Numbered from the stretch's first letter, positions 25,574 to 34,739 are shown. The stretch is 64,000 bases of DNA from CAIWHR01 sp963726775 (GCA_963726775.1 CAVSDL010000009.1:744001-808000); one strand, 5' to 3'. Program-made: numbers and translations. Notes: a model not told the origin generated them from the sequence alone.

Positions 25574-27152
25574 AGGTCTGCCGTAGCTCGAGGCCCATTG
25601 GCGTGTCGCTGAACAGCCTCGCGTCCATGACCTTGAGGTCGGGATCCACGTTGAGCGCGAAATCGGCGAGATCGAGCACATCGCGCTGAAGATCCACGCC
25701 AGGGGCGATCTCGCGCACCGTGAGACCATTCTCGGTGAGAACGAACACGCAGCGCTCCGTGACGTAGGTGATCTGCTGGCCGCGTCGTCGTGCCATCTGG
25801 CCGCTGAAGGTGATGTGCTCGACCGCCTTCAGCAGCTTGTGGCCTTTGCCCTCCTGGTGGATCGTCAGCTTGCCGCCGCCGACCTCGAGCGTCGCCCCGA
25901 CCGTGAAGAATCCGCAGAAAAGGATTCGCTTGGCGTGCGTGGTGATATCGACGAATCCCCCGCACCCGGCGGTCAGATAGGGTTTGGCGCTCAGCTTGGA
26001 GACGTTGACGCTTCCATGCGCGTCGACCTGCATGAATGAGAGAAGCGCGACATCGAATCCGCCCCCCTGGAAGTAAGTGAACTGATTCGGCGAAGGGACG
26101 ATCGCGTCGGCGTTCGACGCACAGCCGAAACCAAATCCGAGCAGCGGAATGCCTCCGACGGCACCTTGCTCGATCGCCCAGGTGACCTGACCGTGAAGTC
26201 CCTCTTCGAGCAGGATGCGAGGGACGTTCGCGGCAATCCCGAAACCCAGGTTGGCCACGGTGCCGGCGACCAGTTCGAGCGCGGCGCGGCGGGCGATGAT
26301 CTTTTCCGGACCCCAGGGTTGCAACGCGAACGCGTAATCCGGCTGGACGATTTCCCCGCTCATCGCCGGGTCATATACGGTTTGCGTCGTCTGCCACTGC
26401 TCGGGATCGATGACGACCCTGTCCACCAGCATTCCGGGCACGTGTACGTGCTGTGGTTTGATCGCGCCGGCGCGAACCATCCGTTTGACTTGCGCGATGA
26501 TCACGCCGCCGTTGTTGCGCGCCGCGAGCGCCTGATCCAGGGCACCGAGGAAGGCTGCTTCGTGCTCGAATGACAGGTTGCCGCGCTCGTCCGCGGTGGT
26601 GGCCCGAATGATGGCGACGCGCGGCGCGATGGCTGGAAAGAACAGCCACTCGTCCCCCGCGAACTGCACTTTTCGAACGATCGGTTGGGCGGCCGCCCTT
26701 GGATTCATCGCACAACCCTGCAGATCCGGGTCGACGAACGTGCCCAGGCCGACTTTGGTGAGGACTCCGGGGCGTTTGGCGGCAGCGTCGCGGTGCATGT
26801 CGAACAGAACGCCGCTCGGCACGTTGTACGCGGTGACTTCATCGTTCACGATCAGCCGCCAGATCTCGGGCATGGGCAGCGAGGACGGTCCGCTCGGGTA
26901 CGATCCGGCGAGCACTCGGCCGATGAGCCCCGGCTTGGCAACGTGATCGATACCGCGGATGCCGTACATGTCGCCGGCCGCGATCGGATGGAGCATCGTG
27001 AGATCGCGTGGATGACCTTCTTGCGCAAACCGCTCGCCGATGGCGGCGAGCACCTTGTCCGGGCAGTTGAGCCCACTCGATGAGCTGACGGTGACCACGT
27101 CGCCGTCACGCACCAACCGAGCGGCGTCCGACGCGGAAATGACCTTAGACAT
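25563..27152 (-). CDS. Acyl-CoA:acetate/3-ketoacid CoA-transferase (family I)
   Basis: The 529-residue single-chain CoA-transferase fuses the alpha and beta parts. The alpha half starts SKVISASDAARLVRDGDVVTV; the catalytic Glu lies in the beta half in IEQGAVGGIPLLG (near residue 330). Family I enzymes move CoA between acetyl- or succinyl-CoA and an organic acid through a glutamyl-CoA intermediate. ATG 27152 fits the family; ATG 27176 is possible. It is the last intact gene of the TRAP-led operon, after a 230-bp gap, and would activate the imported acid. Confidence 0.9.
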   Translation of the reverse strand: MSKVISASDAARLVRDGDVVTVSSSSGLNCPDKVLAAIGERFAQEGHPRDLTMLHPIAAGDMYGIRGIDHVAKPGLIGRVLAGSYPSGPSSLPMPEIWRLIVNDEVTAYNVPSGVLFDMHRDAAAKRPGVLTKVGLGTFVDPDLQGCAMNPRAAAQPIVRKVQFAGDEWLFFPAIAPRVAIIRATTADERGNLSFEHEAAFLGALDQALAARNNGGVIIAQVKRMVRAGAIKPQHVHVPGMLVDRVVIDPEQWQTTQTVYDPAMSGEIVQPDYAFALQPWGPEKIIARRAALELVAGTVANLGFGIAANVPRILLEEGLHGQVTWAIEQGAVGGIPLLGFGFGCASNADAIVPSPNQFTYFQGGGFDVALLSFMQVDAHGSVNVSKLSAKPYLTAGCGGFVDITTHAKRILFCGFFTVGATLEVGGGKLTIHQEGKGHKLLKAVEHITFSGQMARRRGQQITYVTERCVFVLTENGLTVREIAPGVDLQRDVLDLADFALNVDPDLKVMDARLFSDTPMGLELRQTYDD

Positions 27153-27382
27153 CGGTGCGCCCGATTGCCCTGTCATGCGGACAGGCTGGATCCACCAAAC
27201 GACGCCGCCTTCCGCCCCCCGAAGGCTCGCACGATCGGTACGCCGTCGTCCTCGACGCGTTTGATTCGCTTGCCGGGAATACCTTCACGAGATCGCTCCG
27301 CCTTTCAACCGTTGGATCTTTTTGCCGCTCGCCGTTTCGACGGTGACACCCCGAATCGCGTCGGAAACACCGCGCGCGGGAC

Positions 27383-28255
27383 CTAGACGCAGGTCCGGAA
27401 ACGCGAAATGCAGGTGGCGAGAACTTCGTCGCCGGCCCGTTTCCACCAGTTGCCCGCCGAGAAGATCTCGGCCTCGCAGTGGCCGCGGTAGCCGGCCTCC
27501 TCGATCCAGCCGCGAATCCTGGGGATGTCGATGACGCCGTCGCCCATCATCCCCCGATCCAGCAGCAAGTCGGTCGTGGGAACAAGCCAGTCGCAGACAT
27601 GGAATGCGAGAATCCGATCCGGGCCGCCCCGCGCGATCTGCGCCGCCAGCTTGGGATCCCACCACACGTGGTAGACGTCGATGGCCACGCCGATTCCGCC
27701 GCTGCGTTCGGGATCGACCGCGTCGCAAATATCAAGCGCCTGCTCCAGCGTGTTCACGCACGACCGGTCGGCCGCGTACATTGGATGCAAAGGCTCGATG
27801 GCCAGCGGCATCGGGGCGCCCCGGGCATATTCCAGCAGCGCGGCGACGCCGTCCTGCACTTCATTGCGTGCCTGACGGAGGTCCTTGTGCGCCGGTGCGC
27901 CGTCGAGCGCTCCGGGGAGTCCTCCCACCACCAGCACGAGACACGGGCTGCCAAGCGCCTTGGCCTCGTCGACTGCGCGACAATTGTCCTGGGCCGCCGC
28001 GCTGCGCGCTGCGGCATCGCGGGCCGGAAACATGCCGCCGCGGCAATAGCCGGAAAGTTCGAGCCCGTGCGCGCGGATCAACCGGGCCGCATGGGCCAGA
28101 CCGCACTCCGCGACCTGATCGCGCCACGGGGCGATGGTGCGGATGCCGTGCCTTGCGCACGCCTCGATGATCTCCGGCAAGCGCCATTGCTCCCTGACCG
28201 TCGCGGTATTGAGGGACAACCACTCGTGATCGCGGGAGAAATCGCGCATGGCCAT
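27383..28255 (-). CDS. Sugar phosphate isomerase/epimerase family TIM-barrel protein
   Basis: The 290-residue protein has an AP-endonuclease-2/IolE-like TIM barrel with an LSLNTATVRE opening, APWRDQV, the metal-ligand segments AIEPLHPMY and IDVYHVWWD, and LAFHVCDW, ending CEAEIFSAGNWW. These Glu/Asp/His positions usually bind a divalent metal in isomerases, epimerases or dehydratases of sugars or cyclitols. It follows the DUF993 gene after 7 bp in the TRAP operon. DUF993 and this family are recurrent neighbours, often with Gfo/Idh oxidoreductases, in catabolic clusters. The exact reaction is unknown. Confidence 0.88.
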   Translation of the reverse strand: MAMRDFSRDHEWLSLNTATVREQWRLPEIIEACARHGIRTIAPWRDQVAECGLAHAARLIRAHGLELSGYCRGGMFPARDAAARSAAAQDNCRAVDEAKALGSPCLVLVVGGLPGALDGAPAHKDLRQARNEVQDGVAALLEYARGAPMPLAIEPLHPMYAADRSCVNTLEQALDICDAVDPERSGGIGVAIDVYHVWWDPKLAAQIARGGPDRILAFHVCDWLVPTTDLLLDRGMMGDGVIDIPRIRGWIEEAGYRGHCEAEIFSAGNWWKRAGDEVLATCISRFRTCV

Positions 28256-28262
28256 TGCCGAC

Positions 28263-29423
28263 TCACTGGATTCCGTGCATGGCAAGCACCGCACGCATGC
28301 GTCGCGCCGCAAGGTCCGGATCGACGATGAGTCGTGCGCGGTCGGCGAGCACGAGCAGCTCGCACAGGTGCGCTGCCGAGCGCGCGCTTTGCGCTCCGCC
28401 AAGCATCGTGAAGTGATCCTGGTGCCCGTTCAGGTAGGCGAGGAACACGACGCCTGTCTTATAGAAGCGCGTGGGAGCGCCGAAGATGTGTCGCGACAGC
28501 GGGACCGTCGGTTCGAGGATCCGCTCGAAGGTTGCGTGGTCCCCGTTCGCCAGCGCGGCAAGCGCGGCGGCGGCGGCCGGCGCGATCGCGTCGAAGATCC
28601 CGAGAAGCGCGTGGCTGTACGTCGCCCCGTCGCCCCGGATCAGCTCCGCGTAGTTGAAGTCATCGCCCGTGTACATCCTGACGCCCGCCGGCAACCGGCT
28701 GCGCAGCGCGATCTCCTTGTTCTTGTCGAGGAGCGAGATCTTGATGCCGTCGACCTTTTCGCGCCGGTGCTCGATGATGCGAACGACGACCTCCAGCGCG
28801 TCCTCGACGCCTGCGCAACCCCAGTATCCCGCGAGTGCGGGATCGAACATTTCGCCGAGCCAGTGCAGGATCGCCGGCTGCGCCATCTGCTGGAGGAGCC
28901 GGTCGTAGACCCTCTCGTAGTCCTCTGGCGAGCGCGCGACACGCGCCAGGGCGCGGCTGGCCATCAGAATGACGCGGCCACCGATGGCTTCGATCGCACC
29001 GATCTGCTCCTCGTACGCATGCACGACGTCGTCGAGGGAACACGCTGCGAATGCATCGAGCTGGTCCGTACCGGCCCCCGATGCCAATTGCGCGCCCGGC
29101 ACCGTATGCGACTCGGCCACCGAGCGGCGAACAAGCTCGAGTGCCTGCGGCCAAGCCAGACCCATGCCCCGCTGCGCCGTGTCCATCGCCTCCGCGACCG
29201 CAAAACCGAGCCCCCAGAGGTGGCGCCGATAGGCGAGCGTCGCGTCCCAGTCGATGACGGCCTCCACCCACGGCGCGACGTCGGCGCGAGGATCGACGAC
29301 GACGTGGGCCGCTGCGTAGGCAACGCGATTGAACGTCCCGATCGATTGCGCCGGATACGGCTCGGTGCAGGAAAGCCGGTAAGTATCGACGCTGCCCTGG
29401 CGCAGGAGCCTCAGCTCGTGCAT
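28263..29423 (-). CDS. DUF993 (dihydrodipicolinate-synthase-like) protein
   Basis: The 386-residue protein matches DUF993 throughout: NRVAYAAAHVV, WDATLAYRRHLWGLGF, EAMDTAQRGMGLAWP, the barrel strands ASRALARVARSPEDY, ILHWLGEMFDPALAGYWG, VDGIKISLLDKN, MYTGDDFNYAELI and the terminal LNGHQDHFTMLGG. The TIM-barrel fold suggests an aldolase-like or lyase-like reaction, with Lys in KISLLDK as a potential Schiff-base residue (inference). There is no established biochemical function. It is separated from the shikimate-DH gene by 3 bp in the TRAP operon. Confidence 0.9.
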   Translation of the reverse strand: MHELRLLRQGSVDTYRLSCTEPYPAQSIGTFNRVAYAAAHVVVDPRADVAPWVEAVIDWDATLAYRRHLWGLGFAVAEAMDTAQRGMGLAWPQALELVRRSVAESHTVPGAQLASGAGTDQLDAFAACSLDDVVHAYEEQIGAIEAIGGRVILMASRALARVARSPEDYERVYDRLLQQMAQPAILHWLGEMFDPALAGYWGCAGVEDALEVVVRIIEHRREKVDGIKISLLDKNKEIALRSRLPAGVRMYTGDDFNYAELIRGDGATYSHALLGIFDAIAPAAAAALAALANGDHATFERILEPTVPLSRHIFGAPTRFYKTGVVFLAYLNGHQDHFTMLGGAQSARSAAHLCELLVLADRARLIVDPDLAARRMRAVLAMHGIQ

Positions 29424-29426
29424 CGG

Positions 29427-30236
29427 TCAGGACTCGAAACTGAAACCGAAGAAGCGCGCCACGCCGACCGCCTGCCCGAGGTGCATGTGTCGTCCGCTCT
29501 GAATCCGGTGGCCGGTCGCCGCGGCGCGTTCGAGCAAGGGTGTCATTTCCGGCTTGGGGACGACATCGACGACCAGTGTCGCGACAGGCAGAGCGGCCGG
29601 ATCGAAGGGCAGAGGGTCGCCGACTTTCATGCCCAGCGGCGTGGCGTTGATCGCCAGGTCGTACGGCTCGTCGCTCGGGACCCCGGGCCTGACGGCCACG
29701 TCGGGAAAGCCTTCGGCGATCCTGGCGACGACACGGTCGCGCTTCCCGAGGTCGATGTCCTGTACGACCAGGCTTCCGATGCCTGCCTCGGCGAGGGCCA
29801 CCGCGATTGCGGCGCCGGCGCCGCCGACGCCGACCAGGAACGCCTTCCGGCCGGCGACTTCATGTCCCTGCGTCCGCAGGCCCTGAACGCAGCCGCGGCC
29901 ATCGAACATGTCGCCTGTCCACCGGCCGTCGGGTTCGCGCCGAGCGGCGTTGATCGCGCCGACGATACGGCCCGTCTGTCCCAGAACGTCGACCAGCGCC
30001 GTAGCGGAGACCTTGTGCGGCATCGTGATCACCAGGCCCTCCAGATTGCGCAGCGCTTTCAATCCGGCCCAGGCCGCGGCAAGATCGGCGGCCCCGACGT
30101 GCAGCGCGACCATGACGGCATTGATTCCCTGCCGCTCGAACATCGCGTTGAACACTTCCGGCGAACGCACCGCCGACACCGGATCGCCGATGATGGCGTA
30201 CAGGCGGGTTGCGCCGTCGATTTGCATTTTCGCCAT
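29427..30236 (-). CDS. Shikimate dehydrogenase-like NAD(P) oxidoreductase
   Basis: The 269-residue protein has the AroE/YdiB layout: an N-terminal substrate domain with IGDPVSAVRSPEVFNAMF, then ITMPHKV, and a Rossmann domain with GVGGAGAAIAVALAEAG (about residues 135-150). Members oxidise the 3-hydroxyl of shikimate or quinate. It sits in a TRAP-transporter/CoA catabolic operon, so it more likely acts on a hydroaromatic or cyclic hydroxyacid than in the aromatic amino-acid pathway. ATG 30236 has GGAGTC at 8 nt. Confidence 0.88.
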   Translation of the reverse strand: MAKMQIDGATRLYAIIGDPVSAVRSPEVFNAMFERQGINAVMVALHVGAADLAAAWAGLKALRNLEGLVITMPHKVSATALVDVLGQTGRIVGAINAARREPDGRWTGDMFDGRGCVQGLRTQGHEVAGRKAFLVGVGGAGAAIAVALAEAGIGSLVVQDIDLGKRDRVVARIAEGFPDVAVRPGVPSDEPYDLAINATPLGMKVGDPLPFDPAALPVATLVVDVVPKPEMTPLLERAAATGHRIQSGRHMHLGQAVGVARFFGFSFES

Positions 30237-30265
30237 GAAGCGACTCCGTGTGCGATGTCGCGCGA

Positions 30266-31024
30266 TCAGCCACGCCGGTTGAGAAAGGCGCCGATGCGTT
30301 CCTGTGCCTCGGGTGTGTCGAGGATCAAAGCGGCAAGCAGCCGCTCGATGCGCAGTGACTGCCGCAACGGCCCCTCGGTCGCCTCGAGCAGCACTTCGCG
30401 CGCGAAGGTGATCGCAGGGGCGCTGCGCGCTGCAATCGCTTGCGCGACCTCGATCGCCATTGCAACGACGCTGTTCGCCGGAACGGCGCGCGCCGCAATG
30501 CCGAAGGCGTGCGCCTCGCGGCCGGACAATTCGCGACCCGTCAGTATGAGATCGGCGGCAACGGCACGCCCGCACAGCGACACCAGCCGTTGCGTGCCGC
30601 CTTGCCCGGCGATGACGCCGATCCCGGTCTCCGGCAGCGCGAAGCGGGCGTCTTCGGCGGCGACGATCAGATCGCAATAAAGAGCGAGTTCGAACCCCCC
30701 GCCGACCGCGTGACCTCTCACGGCCGCGACGATGGGCTTCGCTGAGCGGCGGATGGTGTCGAGATCGGTCAGCCAGCCGCCAAGGACCGCGTCGACCGCT
30801 CGCATCTTCGCGACCTCCTTCAAGTCCGCGCCGACACAGAAATGCGTGGGCGTTCCCGCCAGCACGAGACACTTCACGGCCCGATCGCGGCCCGCCGCGT
30901 CGATCGCTTCCAGCAGAGCGTTGGCAAGTTCCGCCGACATCGGATTGCCGCGGCGGGTTTCGCCTGTCATCGTGAGCACCCGGACAGGGCCCCGATCCGT
31001 GGCTCGCACCGGCTGCGCCGTCAT
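30266..31024 (-). CDS. Enoyl-CoA hydratase/isomerase family protein
   Basis: The 252-residue crotonase has an N-terminal strand pair (RVLTMTGETRRGNPMSAEL), the oxyanion-hole stretch THFCVGADLKEV, the second AVRGHAVGGGFELALYCDLIVAAEDARFALPETGIG and GQGGTQRL. The catalytic Glu of GGFELA is retained; the second hydratase Glu position lies in the LPETGIG area. It acts on a CoA thioester in the TRAP-led operon, between the transporter and the shikimate-DH-like gene. Confidence 0.9.
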   Translation of the reverse strand: MTAQPVRATDRGPVRVLTMTGETRRGNPMSAELANALLEAIDAAGRDRAVKCLVLAGTPTHFCVGADLKEVAKMRAVDAVLGGWLTDLDTIRRSAKPIVAAVRGHAVGGGFELALYCDLIVAAEDARFALPETGIGVIAGQGGTQRLVSLCGRAVAADLILTGRELSGREAHAFGIAARAVPANSVVAMAIEVAQAIAARSAPAITFAREVLLEATEGPLRQSLRIERLLAALILDTPEAQERIGAFLNRRG

Positions 31025-31070
31025 GCGCCCACCCCGGCCTGACGGGTGCCTACCATGTCATGCATCCCAT

Positions 31071-32342
31071 TCACCACGAGAGGAGGTTCGGGACGAAGGT
31101 GACGATGCCCGGCACGAACACCATCACCGCGACCCCCATCAGCAGCGCGACGAAATACGGGAGTGTCGCCCAGAAGACGCGCTCCATCGGCAGCTTGGAC
31201 ACGGTGGCGACGCCGTAGAGGGCGACACCGACCGGCGGCGTGATGAGGCCGATCACGCACATGATGCAGAACAGCACGCCAAAATGGATCGGATCGAGGC
31301 CGACGGCCTGAACGAGCGGCATCATGACCGGCGTCACCATGAGGATGATCGGCGTCGCGTCCATGAACATGCCGAGCACCAGCACCACGCCCAGCAGCAC
31401 GAACGTGACGGCCCACGGCGCCGAGACGATGCCGCTCACGGCCTCCATGAACCGGAGCGGCAGTTGCTCGCGCGTGAACACCCAGCCATCGAGCCCGGAG
31501 ATGCCGACGACCAGCATCAGCACGCCGACCGTGGTTCCGGCAATCACGAATTCCCGGTAGAGCGCCTTCCACGACACGGTTCGATACCAGATCCCGAGCG
31601 CGAGCACGTAGAGCACGGCAACCGTCGCCGCCTCGGTCGGCGTGAAGAATCCGCCGAAGATGCCGCCGATGATGATCACCGGCGTCAGGAGCACCAGAAA
31701 GGCCTGACGGAATTTCAGCCACAGTCGCGCCCATGAGAACCGGTCCCCGCGCGGATAGTTGCGATGGGTGGCGATCAGCGACACCGAGATCATCAGCATC
31801 GCGGCGAACATCAGACCGGGCACGATGCCGCCGATGAATAGTTTCCCGATCGAGACATTGGCCGTCGCGCCGTAGATGATCATGATGATCGATGGCGGGA
31901 TGATCGGCGCCAGAGCCGACGCCGCGAGCGTGATGGCGGCCGCGAACTCGGGTGCGTAGCCGCGCTCACGCGCCGCCTTGACGGTGATGGTGCCCACGCC
32001 GACCGCGTCGGCCGCCGCCGAACCGGACATCGCCGAGAAGATCACGCTCGCCGTCACGACCACATGACCGAGCCCGCCGCGGATGCTGCCGACGACCGCC
32101 AGCGCGAAGTCGAAGATCTTCTCGGTGACACCAAGCAGGTTCATCAGCCGCCCGGCCAGCAGAAACATCGGCACTGCCAGCAGCACCGAATTGTTGAGCG
32201 TGCCGAAGATGCGCTGCGTGGTGATCCCGAGCGGGATGCCGTTGGCAGCCAGCCAGACGATGGCGGGTAGGCCGAGCGCGACCGCGATCGGCGCCCGCAG
32301 CAGCACGAGCACGACCATCAAGACGAGAAAGAGCGAGATCAT
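31071..32342 (-). CDS. TRAP transporter large permease (DctM)
   Basis: The 423-residue inner-membrane protein has about 12 TM segments with the DctM signature (FLLAGRLMNLLGVTEKIFDF; FSAMSGSAAADAVGVGTITV; APIIPPSIIMIIYG). It drives Na+ or H+-coupled uptake of organic acids together with DctQ and DctP. Its start overlaps the dctQ stop as ATGA. The next gene, a crotonase, follows after 46 bp. Confidence 0.92.
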   Translation of the reverse strand: MISLFLVLMVVLVLLRAPIAVALGLPAIVWLAANGIPLGITTQRIFGTLNNSVLLAVPMFLLAGRLMNLLGVTEKIFDFALAVVGSIRGGLGHVVVTASVIFSAMSGSAAADAVGVGTITVKAARERGYAPEFAAAITLAASALAPIIPPSIIMIIYGATANVSIGKLFIGGIVPGLMFAAMLMISVSLIATHRNYPRGDRFSWARLWLKFRQAFLVLLTPVIIIGGIFGGFFTPTEAATVAVLYVLALGIWYRTVSWKALYREFVIAGTTVGVLMLVVGISGLDGWVFTREQLPLRFMEAVSGIVSAPWAVTFVLLGVVLVLGMFMDATPIILMVTPVMMPLVQAVGLDPIHFGVLFCIMCVIGLITPPVGVALYGVATVSKLPMERVFWATLPYFVALLMGVAVMVFVPGIVTFVPNLLSW

Positions 32343-32839
32343 TCGGCCACCGCCTCGCCCACCGGGCGCCGCTCGATCGGTCGGATCCACGCCATCGCGA
32401 AATGAAACGCCATCAGGACGCAGCCGACCGGAATCGCCGCGTACGCCCACGCAACCGATACGCCGAGAGTGGGCATGGTCTGACCGGCTCCGGCGACTGT
32501 CGTCCGGACCGCGATTCCGGCCAGCACGCAGAACGTCCCGACCACCACCACGTCGACCAGCCGGGCGACGAAACGTTTTCCGGGAAAGGCGACCCGCTCC
32601 ATGAACAGCTCGACGACGAAATGTTCGGCGCGTCGCGCCCCGACCGCCGCCCCGATGAACACCAGCCACACCTGGCCGGCGCGGGCGAACTCCTCGGTCC
32701 AATCGAGGGGGAACCGGAGCGCGAAGCGCGAGGCCACCTGCAAGGCCAGCGCGACGACCAGCAGCGCCAGCGCCGCGAACACCCCGGCCTCCTCGAGGCG
32801 CACGACCACAGCCTCGATCGACACCAACGTCTTCCTCAT
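32339..32839 (-). CDS. TRAP transporter small permease (DctQ)
   Basis: The 166-residue protein has four TM helices in the pattern of DctQ, with FPLDWTEEFARAGQVWLVFIGAA (conserved WTEEFAR). It assembles with DctM and docks the loaded receptor. It lies 37 bp downstream of dctP and overlaps dctM by 4 bp. Confidence 0.9.
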   Translation of the reverse strand: MRKTLVSIEAVVVRLEEAGVFAALALLVVALALQVASRFALRFPLDWTEEFARAGQVWLVFIGAAVGARRAEHFVVELFMERVAFPGKRFVARLVDVVVVGTFCVLAGIAVRTTVAGAGQTMPTLGVSVAWAYAAIPVGCVLMAFHFAMAWIRPIERRPVGEAVAE

Positions 32840-32876
32840 GGCGGATGCCGGGCGCGGTTGCCCGGGCCCTGCCGGG

Positions 32877-33860
32877 TCACCGCGCGTTGCGAATCGATTC
32901 GACCAGGTCGCGCCCGTACTTCTGCGCGTACTTTTCCTGGACGGGCTTTTCCAGCGCCTCGAACGCGCTGCGGTCGGGCCGCGTCACCGTGACCTTGCCG
33001 TTCTTGACGAGCCACTCGATGTCGTCGTCGAAATTGGTCGCGAAAAGCTTGCGCTGGTACTGCGTCATCTCGGCGAAGATGGCATCAAACTCCTTGCGCT
33101 GGTCCGCATTCATCTTCGCCAGCGACGCCTTGTTCGCAACCACCGGCTTGTACAGGAAGAAGTGTCCGGTCAGCGAGAGCTGCGGCGCCTGCTCGTAGAA
33201 CTTCATGTTCCGATAGCCCGACGAATCATTCTCGGCGGCGTCGATGGTGCCGGTGGCCAGGCTCGTGTATACCTCGCCGTACGGCATCGGCGTGGACTTG
33301 GCGCCGAGTGCATTGAAGGTGTCGATGTAGACCGGGCTGCCGATCACCCGGATCTTGACGTCTTTGAGGTCCGCCGGCGAACGGATCGGCTTGACGCGGG
33401 TGAAGACGTGGCGCATGCCCGCGCTCCACCAGCCGAGCACGACGAGACCGGACTCCGTCTCGACTTGGGCGCCGATCTTGCGCCCGATCGGCCCGTCCGC
33501 GACGATCCATGGATGCTTGTCGGCGTCACGGAACAGGAACGGGATGTCGAAAACGCCGATCGACGGGGCGAAGGAGCTGAGGTTGGCATTGGCGACGCAG
33601 GTCATGGTTATCGCCCCCAGTTTCACCTGCTCGATAGCGTCCTTCTCGTCGCCAATCTGGCCTCGCGGAAACACCTTCAGGCGCACGCCGGTCTTGCCCG
33701 CGGCGAGTCTCTCGGACATCAGCTTGAGCGCTTCGAAGCAGGGCTCACCCGGCGGGTTGACGCTGGCGGCTGTGAGCTCGATCGTCTGCGCGCCGAGCGC
33801 TGTCGCGACGGTAACGGAAAGCGCGGCGAGCGCGCGGCGTAGCCAGAAACGGGCGTGCAT
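32877..33860 (-). CDS. TRAP transporter solute receptor (DctP)
   Basis: The 327-residue periplasmic binding protein has a signal peptide (about 1-24, ending ALGAQ) and the DctP core: FPRGQIGDEKDAIEQVKLGAI and FDIPFLFRDADKHPWI. The carboxylate-binding Arg pattern KDVKIRVIGSPVYID, and YGEVYTSLATGTIDAAEN, are also present. These motifs suit organic-acid ligands. ATG 33860 has GGAGG upstream; the frame extends to 33875. It is the first gene of the large operon and has LacI-type operators in its promoter region. Confidence 0.9.
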   Translation of the reverse strand: MHARFWLRRALAALSVTVATALGAQTIELTAASVNPPGEPCFEALKLMSERLAAGKTGVRLKVFPRGQIGDEKDAIEQVKLGAITMTCVANANLSSFAPSIGVFDIPFLFRDADKHPWIVADGPIGRKIGAQVETESGLVVLGWWSAGMRHVFTRVKPIRSPADLKDVKIRVIGSPVYIDTFNALGAKSTPMPYGEVYTSLATGTIDAAENDSSGYRNMKFYEQAPQLSLTGHFFLYKPVVANKASLAKMNADQRKEFDAIFAEMTQYQRKLFATNFDDDIEWLVKNGKVTVTRPDRSAFEALEKPVQEKYAQKYGRDLVESIRNAR

Positions 33861-33890
33861 GAGTGTTTCCTCCAATTTGGACCATCCGAC

Positions 33891-33904
33891 TTGAATCGGT
33901 TCAA
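33891..33904. promoter_or_regulatory. LacI-type operator O1 (TTGAATCGGTTCAA)
   Basis: This 14-bp element sits 30 bp upstream of the dctP start. It matches TTGAAnCGnTTCAA and is the exact reverse complement of the copy at 34726-34739. It lies in the predicted 5' leader of the TRAP operon. Confidence 0.75.
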
Positions 33905-33934
33905 CCTGGCCGCAAAAAAAGGGCCACCGGAAGT

Positions 33935-33948
33935 TTGAACCGGTTCAA
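33935..33948. promoter_or_regulatory. LacI-type operator O2 (TTGAACCGGTTCAA)
   Basis: A perfect 14-bp palindrome. On the minus strand it follows a TTGACA hexamer (33956-33961), so it overlaps the spacer/-10 region of the likely dctP promoter. It is identical to the copy ahead of the second Gfo/Idh gene. Confidence 0.8.
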
Positions 33949-34060
33949 CCCGCGTTGTCAACCGGTCGCCCACGCCGGGGGCCACGGGGACGACCCCGGC
34001 GCCGCAGACAGGGGCACCGGGGTTACCCTTGCAGGGGCGCACGGGCGGAGGCTATGCTGT

Positions 34061-34074
34061 TTGAATCGGTTCAG
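34061..34074. promoter_or_regulatory. LacI-type operator O3 (TTGAATCGGTTCAG)
   Basis: A 13/14 match to the operator. It lies just downstream of a plus-strand promoter (TTGCAG 34029-34034, 18-bp spacer, TATGCT 34053-34058) and 117 bp ahead of the MaoC gene start at 34191, a classic repressor position. Confidence 0.6.
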
Positions 34075-34190
34075 CCGATTGCTGGCCACGCTCGGTTCCG
34101 GCGGCCACGGGTCGCTTCACGAGCCGCGATGCGGAGGGCGTCCTGCCATTGGCCGCCACCCCATTCCATTGCAAGAGGACGGGAACGGAT

Positions 34191-34676
34191 ATGAGCAAGG
34201 CGATGTACTTCGAGGACATCACGGAAGGCATGCGGTTCGAAACCGGCGGCATCGTTGTCACCGAATCACATATCGTTCAGTTCGCCGGCTTGTCCGGTGA
34301 TTTCTTCGACCTGCACATGGACGATCAATTTGCTCGCGAGCTCGGATTTCCGCGGCGCGTCGCCCATGGCCTTCTTTGCCTCGCGCTTGTCGACGGCCTC
34401 AAGAACCGAGCCGAGCAGCGATTTGCCGCGGTCGCCTCGCTGAACTGGAACTGGAACTTTCGCGCACCAGTGTTCGCCAATGATCGCCTTGCGGCCGCGA
34501 TCGAGGTGATACAAACGAGACCGACTTCCCAGAGTAGCCGGGGCCTTGTCGCGCTGCGGTTCGAGGTGCGCAATCAGGACGGCGCAATCGTGCAGGACGG
34601 CACGAACCTGCTGCTGGTTCGAACGCGGGACGCGGCGCCAGCCTCGAGTCCCTCTCGATCGCCGGGCACCGGGTAG
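34191..34676 (+). CDS. MaoC family dehydratase (hotdog fold)
   Basis: The 161-residue hotdog-fold protein has the MaoC pattern: KAMYFEDITEGMRFETGG, then VTESHIVQFAGLSGDFFDLHMD (catalytic D-x4-H dyad in GDFFDLHMD) and RRVAHGLLCLALVDGL. Such enzymes hydrate (R)-specific enoyl-CoA. ATG 34191 is preceded by a purine-rich GGGAACGG and fits the family; the longer frame is not credible. It starts the plus-strand unit that continues with acyl-CoA dehydrogenase, divergent from the TRAP operon. Confidence 0.88.
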   Translation: MSKAMYFEDITEGMRFETGGIVVTESHIVQFAGLSGDFFDLHMDDQFARELGFPRRVAHGLLCLALVDGLKNRAEQRFAAVASLNWNWNFRAPVFANDRLAAAIEVIQTRPTSQSSRGLVALRFEVRNQDGAIVQDGTNLLLVRTRDAAPASSPSRSPGTG

Positions 34677-34725
34677 TCGTCAGGGAGTTGACGGACATGC
34701 CTTGCGTGCGGTAACTTGATAGTTA

Positions 34726-34739
34726 TTGAACCGATTCAA
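34726..34739. promoter_or_regulatory. LacI-type operator O4 (TTGAACCGATTCAA)
   Basis: A 14-bp copy between the MaoC and acyl-CoA dehydrogenase genes. It falls in the spacer of a possible promoter (TTGATA 34716-34721, TATGTT 34741-34746), so the dehydrogenase may have its own repressed promoter. Confidence 0.7.

Noticed and set aside
28248..30680. 810-codon open frame on the plus strand
   Set aside because: It runs antisense to the DUF993, shikimate-DH and crotonase genes, which match families end to end. Long opposite frames are normal in high-GC DNA.
33912..33926. A-run near O1 as a terminator on the minus strand
   Set aside because: No stable stem directly precedes the T-run on the minus strand.
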